In this document: positions 19,921 to 29,623 of the stretch, piece after piece
Numbering within the stretch: position 1 is the first letter of the stretch
How the letters are laid out: every line of letters starts with the position of its first letter
From: an uncultured bacterium
GTDB taxonomy: Bacteria > Desulfobacterota_D > UBA1144
Direction: 5' to 3'
Assembly (NCBI GenBank): GCA_913050245.1
Contig: CAJWZJ010000004.1
Span: 38,501-102,500, forward strand
Length of the DNA stretch: 64,000 bases
Made by a program: the position numbers and the translations under genes
The notes under the pieces: generated by a model
What the model was told of the DNA's origin: nothing
What the model saw: the letters and a program-made list of their open reading frames with translations, nothing else
Databases searched by the model: none

Positions 19921-22320
19921 ATGAGTAACCCTGTCTATACTATCCCTTTATTACCACTTAGAGACGTAGTAATTTTTCCCCATATGGTCGCACCATTATT
20001 TGTTGGAAGAGAAAAATCTATAAGAGCCCTTGAAGAGGCAATGAAAAATGATAAAAAAATTCTTCTATCGGCACAAAAAGATGCAAAAACTAATGATCCA
20101 GGCCCTGAGGACATTTATTCAATAGGAACAATAGGCACTATAGTCCAAATGCTCAGGCTACCAGATGGCACTGTAAAAGTTTTAGTGGAAGGTAAGAATA
20201 GAGCTACTTTGAAAAGTTTTAATGACGAAAATAAATTTTTCTCTGTTGAAGTTGAAGATCTCGAAGAGAAAGTTGAATCTGATTCCGAAACTAATGCAAT
20301 AATGAGAACATTAATAGAAGCTTTTGAGGACTACATAAAATTAAATAAAAGAGTACCAAGTGAAACTCTTGCAACAATTTCTGCAATTGATGATCCAAGT
20401 AAATTATCAGATACAATTGCTTCTCATTTAACTTTTAAATTATCAGATAAGCAAGAAATATTAGAGAATCTTAATTCCTCAAATAGACTAGAGGCCATAT
20501 ATGAGAAAATTCAATCTGAATTAGAGATTCTTCAAGTAGAGAAGAAAATTAGGAACAGAGTAAAAAAACAGATGGAAAAAGCTCAAAAAGAGTATTATTT
20601 AACAGAGCAAATGAAAGCTATTCAAAAAGAGTTGGGAGATAAAGATGATTTCAAAAGCGAAATTTTGGAATTTGAAGATCAACTAAAGAAAAAAGATATA
20701 CCTGAAGATATCAAGACCAGAATTGAAAAAGAAATCAAGAAACTCAAAGGAATGTCTTCAATGTCTGCTGAGGCAACTGTAGTCAGAAATTATATTGATT
20801 GGTTAGTTAACTTACCATGGAATTCTGATTTAACAGAAGACGAAATATCAATTGATAATGCGCAAAAGGTCTTAGATAACGATCATTTTGGACTAGAAAA
20901 ACCCAAAGAAAGGATTACAGAGTATCTTGCTGTCAGGGCTTTAACTACAAAGCAGAGAGGACCTATATTGTGTTTGGTTGGCCCTCCAGGAGTAGGAAAA
21001 ACTTCTTTAGCTAAATCTGTTGCTAATGCTATGGGAAGGAAATTTGTTAGAATTTCATTAGGTGGTGTAAGAGATGAAGCTGAAATTAGAGGTCATAGGA
21101 GAACATATATCGGTGCATTACCTGGCAAAATAATACAAGGAATGAAGAAAGCAGGAACTAAAAATCCAGTTTTTCTTCTTGATGAGATAGATAAGATTGG
21201 AGCTGATTTTAGAGGAGATCCTGCATCTGCATTATTAGAAGCTCTCGACCCTGAACAGAATTCAACTTTCAATGATCATTACTTAGAAGTTGATTATGAC
21301 TTATCTCAAGTGCTATTTATAACTACAGCAAACGTTCTTCATACTATTCCTTGGGCACTTCAAGATAGAATGGAAATAATTAAGTTATCAGGTTATACAG
21401 AGCTTGAAAAAAAGAAAATTGCAGAAAAGTATTTAATTCCTAAACAATTAGAAAATAACGGACTTTCAGAGAATAATGCACCCATAACTGAAAAGGCTTT
21501 GGACTTTCTAATCCAAAGATATACAAGGGAAGCTGGAGTAAGAACTTTAGAAAGAGAAATCGGTAGTGTTTGCAGGAAAACTGCAAAGGAAGTTGTTAAG
21601 AATGGGAAAGACTTCTCTCTTAAAATAACTCCTAAAGTTGTTCAAAAGTATCTTGGAATTCCGAAATTCAAACATGGAGAGATTGAAGATAAAAATCAAA
21701 TTGGTATGTCTACTGGTTTAGCATGGACTGAAGTCGGGGGCGAACTACTAAACGTTGAAGTTTCTGTTGTTCCTGGAAAAGGTGCTTTTACTGTTACTGG
21801 TAAGCTCGGTGAGGTAATGCAAGAATCAACAAAAGCCGCTATGAGCTACGTTAGGTCTAGAGCAAAAAGGCTTGGGCTTGATAGAAACTTTTACCAAAAA
21901 ATTGATATTCATGTCCATGTCCCTGAAGGTGCACAGCCAAAAGATGGACCTTCTGCTGGAATAGCTATTTCCACTGCTATAATTTCAGCTTTAGTCCAAA
22001 AAGAAGTTAAAAAAGATGTTGCAATGACTGGTGAGATCACTCTTAGAGGACGAGTTTTACCAATCGGCGGTCTAAAAGAGAAAATTCTCGCTGCACATAG
22101 AGGTGGTGTCAAACTGGTTTTAATACCTGACGAAAATGAAAAAGATCTTGTTGATATTCCTAAAGAGGTAAAAAAAGATTTATCTATCATCAGTGTTAAG
22201 CACATGGATGAAGTTATTTCTCATGCTATGTTATCTAAAGAGCCAATATTGAAAGATCTTGTAGTCCCTGATATGCCAGTGGAGATGGATTCCAATGAAA
22301 AACCACTAAACTTATCTTGA
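19921..22320 (+). CDS. lon: ATP-dependent protease Lon
   Basis: [48 protein letters not shown] catalytic Ser. Confidence 0.98.
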   Translation: MSNPVYTIPLLPLRDVVIFPHMVAPLFVGREKSIRALEEAMKNDKKILLSAQKDAKTNDPGPEDIYSIGTIGTIVQMLRLPDGTVKVLVEGKNRATLKSFNDENKFFSVEVEDLEEKVESDSETNAIMRTLIEAFEDYIKLNKRVPSETLATISAIDDPSKLSDTIASHLTFKLSDKQEILENLNSSNRLEAIYEKIQSELEILQVEKKIRNRVKKQMEKAQKEYYLTEQMKAIQKELGDKDDFKSEILEFEDQLKKKDIPEDIKTRIEKEIKKLKGMSSMSAEATVVRNYIDWLVNLPWNSDLTEDEISIDNAQKVLDNDHFGLEKPKERITEYLAVRALTTKQRGPILCLVGPPGVGKTSLAKSVANAMGRKFVRISLGGVRDEAEIRGHRRTYIGALPGKIIQGMKKAGTKNPVFLLDEIDKIGADFRGDPASALLEALDPEQNSTFNDHYLEVDYDLSQVLFITTANVLHTIPWALQDRMEIIKLSGYTELEKKKIAEKYLIPKQLENNGLSENNAPITEKALDFLIQRYTREAGVRTLEREIGSVCRKTAKEVVKNGKDFSLKITPKVVQKYLGIPKFKHGEIEDKNQIGMSTGLAWTEVGGELLNVEVSVVPGKGAFTVTGKLGEVMQESTKAAMSYVRSRAKRLGLDRNFYQKIDIHVHVPEGAQPKDGPSAGIAISTAIISALVQKEVKKDVAMTGEITLRGRVLPIGGLKEKILAAHRGGVKLVLIPDENEKDLVDIPKEVKKDLSIISVKHMDEVISHAMLSKEPILKDLVVPDMPVEMDSNEKPLNLS

Positions 22321-22356
22321 CTTTTAACTCTCCCGATATAGTATAGAAATCTTATT

Positions 22357-22428
22357 GGGCGCTTAGCTCAGCGGGAGAGCGCTTCCCTTACAAGGAAGAT
22401 GTCACAGGTTCAAATCCTGTAGCGCCCA
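22357..22428 (+). tRNA. tRNA-Val(UAC)
   Basis: gggcgct/agcgccc acceptor, anticodon loop cttacaa. Confidence 0.95.
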
Positions 22429-22437
22429 TTTAATAAT

Positions 22438-22511
22438 GGGGTCGTAGTTCAGCTGGTTAGAATGCCGGCCTGTCACGCCGGAGGTCGCGGGTTCGAATCC
22501 CGTCGGCCCCG
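22438..22511 (+). tRNA. tRNA-Asp(GUC)
   Basis: ggggtcg/cggcccc acceptor, anticodon loop ctgtcac. Confidence 0.95.
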
Positions 22512-22528
22512 TTAAGGAAGTATATTAA

Positions 22529-23965
22529 TTGGAAAAATCTGACTTGAGAATTCCAGGAATAACTGAAGATTCATATAAAAAGCAAATATCAATACTAAAA
22601 AATGATAAGGTTTTGCATAAGTTATTTTTAGAAAAACCTTGTAGTCTTAATGATGGAATAATTCCTATAGACCACTTTGATGATTTTTTGACTGATTCTT
22701 CTTTTAAACTAGATGAAACATTTTGCTCTTTTATTCCTGCTTCAGGCTCAGCAACAAGAATGTTTGATATACATAGCCTTGAAAATCATTTTATTAGCAA
22801 TATAAAAAAATTACCTTTTTATAATGAAATTAAGATGGATTTTGAAGAGAAGAAAGATACTATAATTGAATTAATTAATCAAAAAGATTTTAAAAATTTT
22901 AATGAAATTTATTTATATGTTTTAAGAAAATATATAAAAAAACCTAAGGCAATTTTACCATTTCATATTATTGATAAATTTAATATTTCACCAATTGAAG
23001 AGATTATCTACCTTAATTCCACAATATCTAGAGATAGGAAGATGTATTTTACAATACAAAGTGGGCATATGGATGATATAAATAATTTTTTAGATAATTC
23101 TAAGTTCTTAGAATCAAAAAAAATTAATTTGAAAAGTAATATAGATTTTTCATTTCAAAGTTTACGAACAAATAGTATATGTCTTCTTGATAATGACGAA
23201 ATATTGAGAGATTCAAATGGAGATGTTTATTCGCATCCATCAGGACATGGAGCATTAATAGAAAATATTAATAATATAAAAGAAAAATATTTTTATATTC
23301 ATAATATTGATAATATATCTCCACATGGATTTCAGAGAAGAATTAATAATATAAAAAAAATGAGTAAAATTATTTCACTTATCAAGATAAATTTTAATAA
23401 AATTATACGTGGGTGTTTGGAGAATAATTTAATACTTATTAAATCTGATAATTTTTATAATAATTTTATCAAAGATTTTTTTCCGAATATTTACAAAGAA
23501 AAATTAACTGCTGATGATTTACAAACTCTAGCAATTACATTGAATAGGCCATTAAGAGTATGCGGATTTGTTAAAGATGAAAATTCTAAGGGAGGAAAGC
23601 CATTCTGGGTCAAAGATAAAAATAATGCTAGTTTACAAATAGTAGAAGAGTCTCAAGTTAATTTAGATGATCCTAGAGAACAAAAAATTTGGAATCAATC
23701 AGACTTTTTCAACCCTGTTGAGATGATTTGCTGTAACAGAGACTTTAATGATAAGAAATTTAATTTAATGAATTTTAGTGATGATAATTTGCAAATGATT
23801 GTAAAGAAGAAAATTTTTGGAAAAGATGTTAGATTTATTGAAAAACCTGGATTATGGAACGGATCCATGCATAACTGGAATTCTATTTTTGTAGAAATTA
23901 ATCCTGATTCATTTACTCCTGTAAAAAATATTTGTGATTTATTTTTAGATATTCATCAGCCATAA
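22529..23965 (+). CDS. DUF4301-like protein of unknown function (TTG start)
   Basis: SFIPASGSATRMFDI, GHGALIENI, PHGFQRR, RPLRVCGFVKDENSKGGKPFWVKD. Confidence 0.7.
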   Translation: MEKSDLRIPGITEDSYKKQISILKNDKVLHKLFLEKPCSLNDGIIPIDHFDDFLTDSSFKLDETFCSFIPASGSATRMFDIHSLENHFISNIKKLPFYNEIKMDFEEKKDTIIELINQKDFKNFNEIYLYVLRKYIKKPKAILPFHIIDKFNISPIEEIIYLNSTISRDRKMYFTIQSGHMDDINNFLDNSKFLESKKINLKSNIDFSFQSLRTNSICLLDNDEILRDSNGDVYSHPSGHGALIENINNIKEKYFYIHNIDNISPHGFQRRINNIKKMSKIISLIKINFNKIIRGCLENNLILIKSDNFYNNFIKDFFPNIYKEKLTADDLQTLAITLNRPLRVCGFVKDENSKGGKPFWVKDKNNASLQIVEESQVNLDDPREQKIWNQSDFFNPVEMICCNRDFNDKKFNLMNFSDDNLQMIVKKKIFGKDVRFIEKPGLWNGSMHNWNSIFVEINPDSFTPVKNICDLFLDIHQP

Positions 23966-23985
23966 TTTATAATTATTTTTTAATA

Positions 23986-24075
<90 letters not shown>

Positions 24076-24152
24076 AAATAATTGTTTTTAATATCATAAG
24101 TGTCAAAATATCTATATGATATAAATTCAATTATTAATTCTATGTTTTAGAT

Positions 24153-24227
24153 GCGCCTGTAGCTCAGTTGGATTAGAGTGCCAGATTACGGCTCTGGAGG
24201 TCGAGGGTTCGAGTCCTTCCGGGCGCG
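24153..24227 (+). tRNA. tRNA-Arg(ACG)
   Basis: gcgcctg/cgggcgc acceptor, anticodon loop ttacggc. Confidence 0.95.
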
Positions 24228-24228
24228 T

Positions 24229-24891
24229 TCATTTGTTAATATTTTTTAAAATTAAATTTACATTTTTTATTGATTTTTTAATCCACTCTAATCTCAGTAA
24301 TTCTTTTTCGGTACTATTTAATGCGATCTTCTTTTTTGTTTCTCTAAGTCTAAACATCATATTGCTTAATATGATTGCACATGATACTGATATATTATAG
24401 CTTTCGGTAAAACCATACATTGGAATTGATATTATCTCATCGCAATTTTTTAATAATTCGTTGCTTAATCCTTTTTCTTCGTTACCAAATGCAACTATTA
24501 TTTTCTTATCAAACTTAATTTTTGATACCTCAGTTGTAGTGTTAGTGTTTTTAGGGACTGTTCCAATTACTTTGTATTCTTGTCTCTTAATATTAGATAA
24601 GTAGTCATTAACCTTTTGGTTCCTAGGCTTTGTCTTAACAGTCAACCACTTTTCGGCACCAAGTGAAACATTTTTGCCTGATTTTTTAATTTTATCTGAT
24701 TTTAAAGAATAAATATCCTGTATCCCTAAATTATCACATGTTCTCATAACAGCATTAATATTGTGAGATTGATATATATTTTCCAACATTACTGATATAA
24801 ATCTGGTTCTTTTGTTCAATACAGATTCAATAATCTTTTTCCTATTATTAGTTACTAACTCTTCTAATATATTCTCATATGATTTAGCCAT
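24229..24891 (-). CDS. trmH: SpoU-family tRNA (guanosine-2'-O)-methyltransferase
   Basis: LENIYQSHNINAVMRTCDNLGI, IVAFGNEEKGLSNELL, SIPMYGFTESYNISVSCAIIL. Confidence 0.9.
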   Translation of the reverse strand: MAKSYENILEELVTNNRKKIIESVLNKRTRFISVMLENIYQSHNINAVMRTCDNLGIQDIYSLKSDKIKKSGKNVSLGAEKWLTVKTKPRNQKVNDYLSNIKRQEYKVIGTVPKNTNTTTEVSKIKFDKKIIVAFGNEEKGLSNELLKNCDEIISIPMYGFTESYNISVSCAIILSNMMFRLRETKKKIALNSTEKELLRLEWIKKSIKNVNLILKNINK

Positions 24892-24941
24892 TTTTTATTT
24901 TCCAATTATAAATCCTAGGATATCATATTAGATAATAAATC

Positions 24942-25949
24942 ATGATAAAAAAAGATATTTTAGTAACAGGTGACAGACCGACAGGTAAGTTACACTTAGG
25001 ACATTATGTAGGTACTTTAGAAAATAGAATAAAGTTGCAAAATGATTATGATTGTTTTTTTCTTATAGCAGACTTACATATGCTTACAACTCATAATGAA
25101 AAAGTTGGTGAGTTAAGAGGAAATATTGAATCATTAGTTATTGATTGGTTATCAATAGGTCTAGATCCAAAGAAATCTTGTTTTTATCTTCAATCTCTAG
25201 TTCCTGAAATTAATGAATTAACATTATTGCTATCAATGATTTGTTCAGTTCCAAGAGTACAAAGAATACCGACTCTTAAAGAAAAATTATCCCACATGGG
25301 TGATACTGATAATTACTCTTTAGGATTATTGTCATATCCGATATTAATGTCAGCGGATATTTTGATTTTCAATGCTAATAAGGTTCCTGTTGGCGAAGAC
25401 CAGCTTAGTCATGTTGAACTTGCCAGAGAATTATCAAGAAGATTTAATTCACTTTATGGAAATACAATAGTTGAGCCTGAACCGTTGATCAGTGAGTTCT
25501 CAAGGCTTGTTGGAATTGATGGTAAAAGTAAAATGAGTAAATCGTTAAACAATTGTATTTACTTAGCTGATGATGATACAGAGGTTCAAAAAAAAGTAAT
25601 GAAAATGTTTACAGATCCAAATCGTACAAGCCCAGATATTCCTGGTAAGGTTGAGGGTAACCCTGTTTTTATATACCATGATATCTTTAATAATAATCTT
25701 GAGGAGCTCGAAGATTTTAAAGACAGATATAGTAAAGGAAAAATAGGTGATGTAGAAGTAAAAAAATCTTTAGCCAAAAACATAAATAATTTCCTGGATC
25801 CTATCAGAGAAAAAAGGTTGCAAGTTTCCAAGAATAGAGGTGAAATATTTGATATAATAATAGAAGGTTCAAAGCAAGCCAGGTTAATAGCTAAAGATAA
25901 TTTAGAAAAAATAAAAGATGCTATGAAAATAACTTTTAAGGAGATTTAA
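24942..25949 (+). CDS. trpS: Tryptophanyl-tRNA synthetase
   Basis: TGDRPTGKLHLGHYVG, DGKSKMSKSLNN. Confidence 0.97.
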   Translation: MIKKDILVTGDRPTGKLHLGHYVGTLENRIKLQNDYDCFFLIADLHMLTTHNEKVGELRGNIESLVIDWLSIGLDPKKSCFYLQSLVPEINELTLLLSMICSVPRVQRIPTLKEKLSHMGDTDNYSLGLLSYPILMSADILIFNANKVPVGEDQLSHVELARELSRRFNSLYGNTIVEPEPLISEFSRLVGIDGKSKMSKSLNNCIYLADDDTEVQKKVMKMFTDPNRTSPDIPGKVEGNPVFIYHDIFNNNLEELEDFKDRYSKGKIGDVEVKKSLAKNINNFLDPIREKRLQVSKNRGEIFDIIIEGSKQARLIAKDNLEKIKDAMKITFKEI

Positions 25950-27182
25950 ATGTCAAAAAATTCATATTCTGATCCATTACCAGTCGGGGTTATTCCTGAT
26001 TTAGATTTTACGCCCAAACAAATGAGAGCTTGGGTTATAAGGAAAGAAAGACATGGAGAGCCAACAAAATCATTCCAAGAAGAAATTATGCCAGTCCCAG
26101 AATGTGGTCCAAACGATGTTTTGGTCCTAGTTGTTGCAACTGGAATTAATTTTAATGGTGTATGGGCCGGACTTGGTGAACCTATATCAGTTCTGGATGT
26201 TCATAAAGGTGATTTTCATATCGCTGGAAGCGATTGCTCTGGTATTGTGTGGGATGTAGGCTCGAATGTTAAAAGCTGGAAGAAAGGTGATGAGGTCATT
26301 ATTCATTGTGGTGTTGAGAGTGAAGAGCCACATTCTAATATGACCCAAAGTAATGCCGATTTTATAAGTTATGATCCAATGGTTAGCAAGCAAGCACAAA
26401 TATGGGGATATGAAACTCCTAATGGATGTTTTGCTCAATTCACAAAGGTTCAAGCACAACAAATATTGAAGAAACCTAAGAATTTATCATGGGAAGATGC
26501 TGCTTCTTACGCTTTATGCTATTTTACGGCATACAGAATGCTTATTACAAAGGCCAATATTCAACCTGGGGAAGTAGTTCTTGTTTGGGGTGCTGCAGGA
26601 GGCCTTGGAGTTTTTGCATTACAAATTTGTAAAATGATGGGTGCAAAAGCTATAGCAGTTGTATCTTCAAATGATAAGTTCAAAATGTGTGAGGATCTTG
26701 GAGCTGTTGGAGTAATTAATAGAAAGGATTTTCCTAATTTACCTTATAAGAAAAATGAAACCGAGGAAGAGTCACAGCTTAGATTTAAAGAAATGAAGAA
26801 CTTTGGCAAAAAGATATGGGAGATATTAGGAGAGAGAAGAAGCCCAAATGTAGTATTTGAACATCCTGGTGAGACAACTTTCCCTGCTAGCGTTTTTGTT
26901 TGTGAAAGATTTGGTAGGGTTGTTATATGTGCAGGTACAACAGGTTATGATTGTATGTTTGATGTCAGATATCTTTGGATGTTACAAAAAGATGTTATTG
27001 GATCTCATTTTGCTAATGCTTTAGAGTGTGTTCGTGCTAATGAGTTAGTTCATCAAGGCCTAATTAAGCCTGTGGTTTCAGAAATTTTTAATTATGATGA
27101 GATTCCGAAAGCGCATCAACTAATGTATGAAAATAAGCATTCAGGAAAAATGGTTTGCATGGTTCAAGGAGCTAAAGTTTAA
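25950..27182 (+). CDS. ccr: Crotonyl-CoA carboxylase/reductase
   Basis: GINFNGVWAGLGEPISVLDVHKGDFHIAGSDCSGIVWDVG, WGAAGGLGVFALQICKMMGAKAIAVVSS. Confidence 0.92.
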   Translation: MSKNSYSDPLPVGVIPDLDFTPKQMRAWVIRKERHGEPTKSFQEEIMPVPECGPNDVLVLVVATGINFNGVWAGLGEPISVLDVHKGDFHIAGSDCSGIVWDVGSNVKSWKKGDEVIIHCGVESEEPHSNMTQSNADFISYDPMVSKQAQIWGYETPNGCFAQFTKVQAQQILKKPKNLSWEDAASYALCYFTAYRMLITKANIQPGEVVLVWGAAGGLGVFALQICKMMGAKAIAVVSSNDKFKMCEDLGAVGVINRKDFPNLPYKKNETEEESQLRFKEMKNFGKKIWEILGERRSPNVVFEHPGETTFPASVFVCERFGRVVICAGTTGYDCMFDVRYLWMLQKDVIGSHFANALECVRANELVHQGLIKPVVSEIFNYDEIPKAHQLMYENKHSGKMVCMVQGAKV

Positions 27183-27963
27183 GATCGTTTAAAATATAGT
27201 TAGGACTATGTGTAGAATTCTTAAGGGCGGATTTCGTTGTCTTTCCTGTTAAAATTAGTGCAGAATCAATACCATTTCTTTTAGCACCATATATATCTGT
27301 TATTAAGTTATCACCAAGCATAATAGTATTTTTTTTATTGGTACCTAAAGTTCTAAGAGCCATTGAAAAAATTGATTTTGATGGCTTACCAAGATTTATT
27401 ACTTTAGCATTATGAGTCTTAAGAATTGCGGCAATTATGGAACCAGTTGCAGGAACATTTCCTAGCTTTGTGGGATAAGAATTGTCGGTGCTAGTAGCAA
27501 ATAATTCCGCACCATTTTGAACACATAGTGAAGCATACATTAAATCTTTATATGAAAAATTTATATTGCCAGAAACAATTATTTTTTCAGCATTTTTATA
27601 ATTATCTATATTTTTGATTACCTTAATGCCTGATTTTATTAGATAATTTTTTAATTTACTACTGCTAAAAACCATCAAATTTCTGTTTTTTATTTTTTTA
27701 ATATCAACTAAGTTAATAAAATTATTTATTGGAGTTATGATTTGATCTTTACTACATTGAATTCCTTCTGACTTAAGTAATTTACTATATTCATTTGGCG
27801 ACAAGCTAGAATCGTTCGTCAAGAAAACATATTTTTTATTCTGTTTAATTAATTCATTAATGAAAGTCTTAGAATATTTAAAAGGTTTTTTATCTAAATA
27901 AATAACACCATCTAGATCGATAATGAAACCATCATATTTTGAAAGTAATTTTTTCATCCCCAA
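27172..27963 (-). CDS. HAD-superfamily hydrolase (NagD/TIGR01459-like)
   Basis: YDGFIIDLDGVIYLDKKPF, FLTNDSSLSP, GKPSKSIF, MLGDNLITDIYGAKRNGI. Confidence 0.85.
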   Translation of the reverse strand: MGMKKLLSKYDGFIIDLDGVIYLDKKPFKYSKTFINELIKQNKKYVFLTNDSSLSPNEYSKLLKSEGIQCSKDQIITPINNFINLVDIKKIKNRNLMVFSSSKLKNYLIKSGIKVIKNIDNYKNAEKIIVSGNINFSYKDLMYASLCVQNGAELFATSTDNSYPTKLGNVPATGSIIAAILKTHNAKVINLGKPSKSIFSMALRTLGTNKKNTIMLGDNLITDIYGAKRNGIDSALILTGKTTKSALKNSTHSPNYILNDLKL

Positions 27964-28277
27964 ATTTCTTTAGCAAGTTTTTGGTCTCTAATTCTTGTGG
28001 ATTCTTTACTTGTAATTTTTATAATTTTCTCTTCTGGTTCCTCGGCGATAAGAATTTCAAGCAAGTCTAAGACTTGAAATGAGGCTTTTTTGAAACCTTC
28101 ATAGAATTCTGTTGACTCGCCAGATGCTTTTGCCGTTTTATTATCTAAAAAAAGTGCAATCGCTGCAAAATCTTTATTGATGTCTTCATCAATCTGAATC
28201 TTCCAATCTGAATAGTCACCTACCAAATAAACTTTGCTCCATTCAGCAAGGATTTCATCGAAATTTAAAGCACTCAT
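27954..28277 (-). CDS. Small acidic protein, unknown function
   Basis: 107 aa ORF in tight operon context: overlaps the HAD gene start and shares a base with the EIIA gene start codon region. Confidence 0.6.
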   Translation of the reverse strand: MSALNFDEILAEWSKVYLVGDYSDWKIQIDEDINKDFAAIALFLDNKTAKASGESTEFYEGFKKASFQVLDLLEILIAEEPEEKIIKITSKESTRIRDQKLAKEIWG

Positions 28278-28672
28278 TATATATTAAGATCTCCCGCAAC
28301 AATTATATTCTCTTTACAAGAATTGACTATTATTTTAACTGCTTCTTCAAAATTATCATCATTTTCTATGGTTGAAGCTTTTAAAAGCATAGGCAGATTT
28401 ACTCCCGATATAATTTCTATTTTTCCTTTTTTATAGTACGGCAAGCTAATATTTGATGGAGTACCTCCAAACATATCAGTAAAAATAATATTATATTCAG
28501 ATTCTATTAAACTGTTAGCAATTTTGTTAGAATATGAATCAAAATCTCTTGAATTTTCATCTATACTAATTGTAAATATTTTTTTTTCTGAGGATTTGTC
28601 TAATATGAATTCAACAGATGACTTTAATTCTTCACATAGATTTCCGTGAGTTATAATTAGAATATTAAACAT
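28277..28672 (-). CDS. PTS EIIA component, mannose family
   Basis: ILIITHGNLCEELKSSVEFI with His site, FTDMFGGTPSNISL. Confidence 0.9.
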   Translation of the reverse strand: MFNILIITHGNLCEELKSSVEFILDKSSEKKIFTISIDENSRDFDSYSNKIANSLIESEYNIIFTDMFGGTPSNISLPYYKKGKIEIISGVNLPMLLKASTIENDDNFEEAVKIIVNSCKENIIVAGDLNI

Positions 28673-28700
28673 TGTAGAATTCTAAACATATATTCTAATT

Positions 28701-29177
28701 TTACAATCTGCCTTCAAAATTTAATTTTTTAACAGCAATCTCAATTAATGTTGATATGTTTCTTCCAGGACTTACAGGAATTTGAATTGATGGAATTTTT
28801 ATGTCTAATATTTCTACTTCGTTTGCATCATATCCAAGTCGATCATATTTATTCTCTTTATCAAATTCAATTAAATCGACGATTAAATTCAATCTAGACT
28901 TGTCTAAAGTTGAAGAATAACCAAAAACATTACGTACATTAATAATTCCAATTCCCCTTATCTCAATTAAATTTTTTATATTTTCAGGTGGATATCCAAC
29001 TATATTTTGATTCTCTTTTTCTATCATAACTAAATCATCAGCAACTAATTGTGCACCTTTATTTAAGAGCTCAGCAGCACATTCGCTCTTCCCAATCCCA
29101 CTCTTACCCCTTATTAGAATCCCATAGCCACTTATATTTAATAGTACGCCATGAATATTAATATTATTTTTTTTCAT
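28701..29177 (-). CDS. hprK: Short HPr kinase/phosphorylase (catalytic domain only)
   Basis: IRGKSGIGKSECAAELLNKGAQLVADD, LIEIRGIGIINVRNVFG, IPVSPGRNISTLIEIA. Confidence 0.9.
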   Translation of the reverse strand: MKKNNINIHGVLLNISGYGILIRGKSGIGKSECAAELLNKGAQLVADDLVMIEKENQNIVGYPPENIKNLIEIRGIGIINVRNVFGYSSTLDKSRLNLIVDLIEFDKENKYDRLGYDANEVEILDIKIPSIQIPVSPGRNISTLIEIAVKKLNFEGRL

Positions 29178-29622
29178 AACTTTGTATTAATCTATATATA
29201 TCATAAGATTCATTTGACTGAATAATTTCATTAACTATTTTTTTATCTGAGAAAAGAGTTGCTATGTTTTTCAAAATTAATAAATGATTCTTAGAATCAG
29301 CTTCTGGATGAAGAAGTACTATTATTATTTTTGTTAATTCACCATCAACTGAATCAAAATCTATTCCTTTTTTATTAACTGCCAAACCACAATGACTCCT
29401 TGTGAGACCTGGAATTTTTGCATGTGGTATTGCAATATTGTTATCTAAAGCCGTACTACATAATTTTTCTCGATTTAAAATTAATCTTAAAGTTAAATCA
29501 GGATTTAATTGGGTTTCAAAATTACAAATATTTTTTACTATTTCATTTAAGCAAGAACTCTTTTCACTTGCTTTAATATTAGTAAAGATTAATCCTGGTG
29601 TAAGAATTTCTGATAATTTCAT
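29164..29622 (-). CDS. ptsN: PTS EIIA(Ntr)-like protein
   Basis: MKLSEILTPGLIF start chosen over track 29694; NREKLCSTALDNNIAIPHAKIPGL phosphorylation site. Confidence 0.9.
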   Translation of the reverse strand: MKLSEILTPGLIFTNIKASEKSSCLNEIVKNICNFETQLNPDLTLRLILNREKLCSTALDNNIAIPHAKIPGLTRSHCGLAVNKKGIDFDSVDGELTKIIIVLLHPEADSKNHLLILKNIATLFSDKKIVNEIIQSNESYDIYRLIQSYEKK

Positions 29623-29623
29623 T

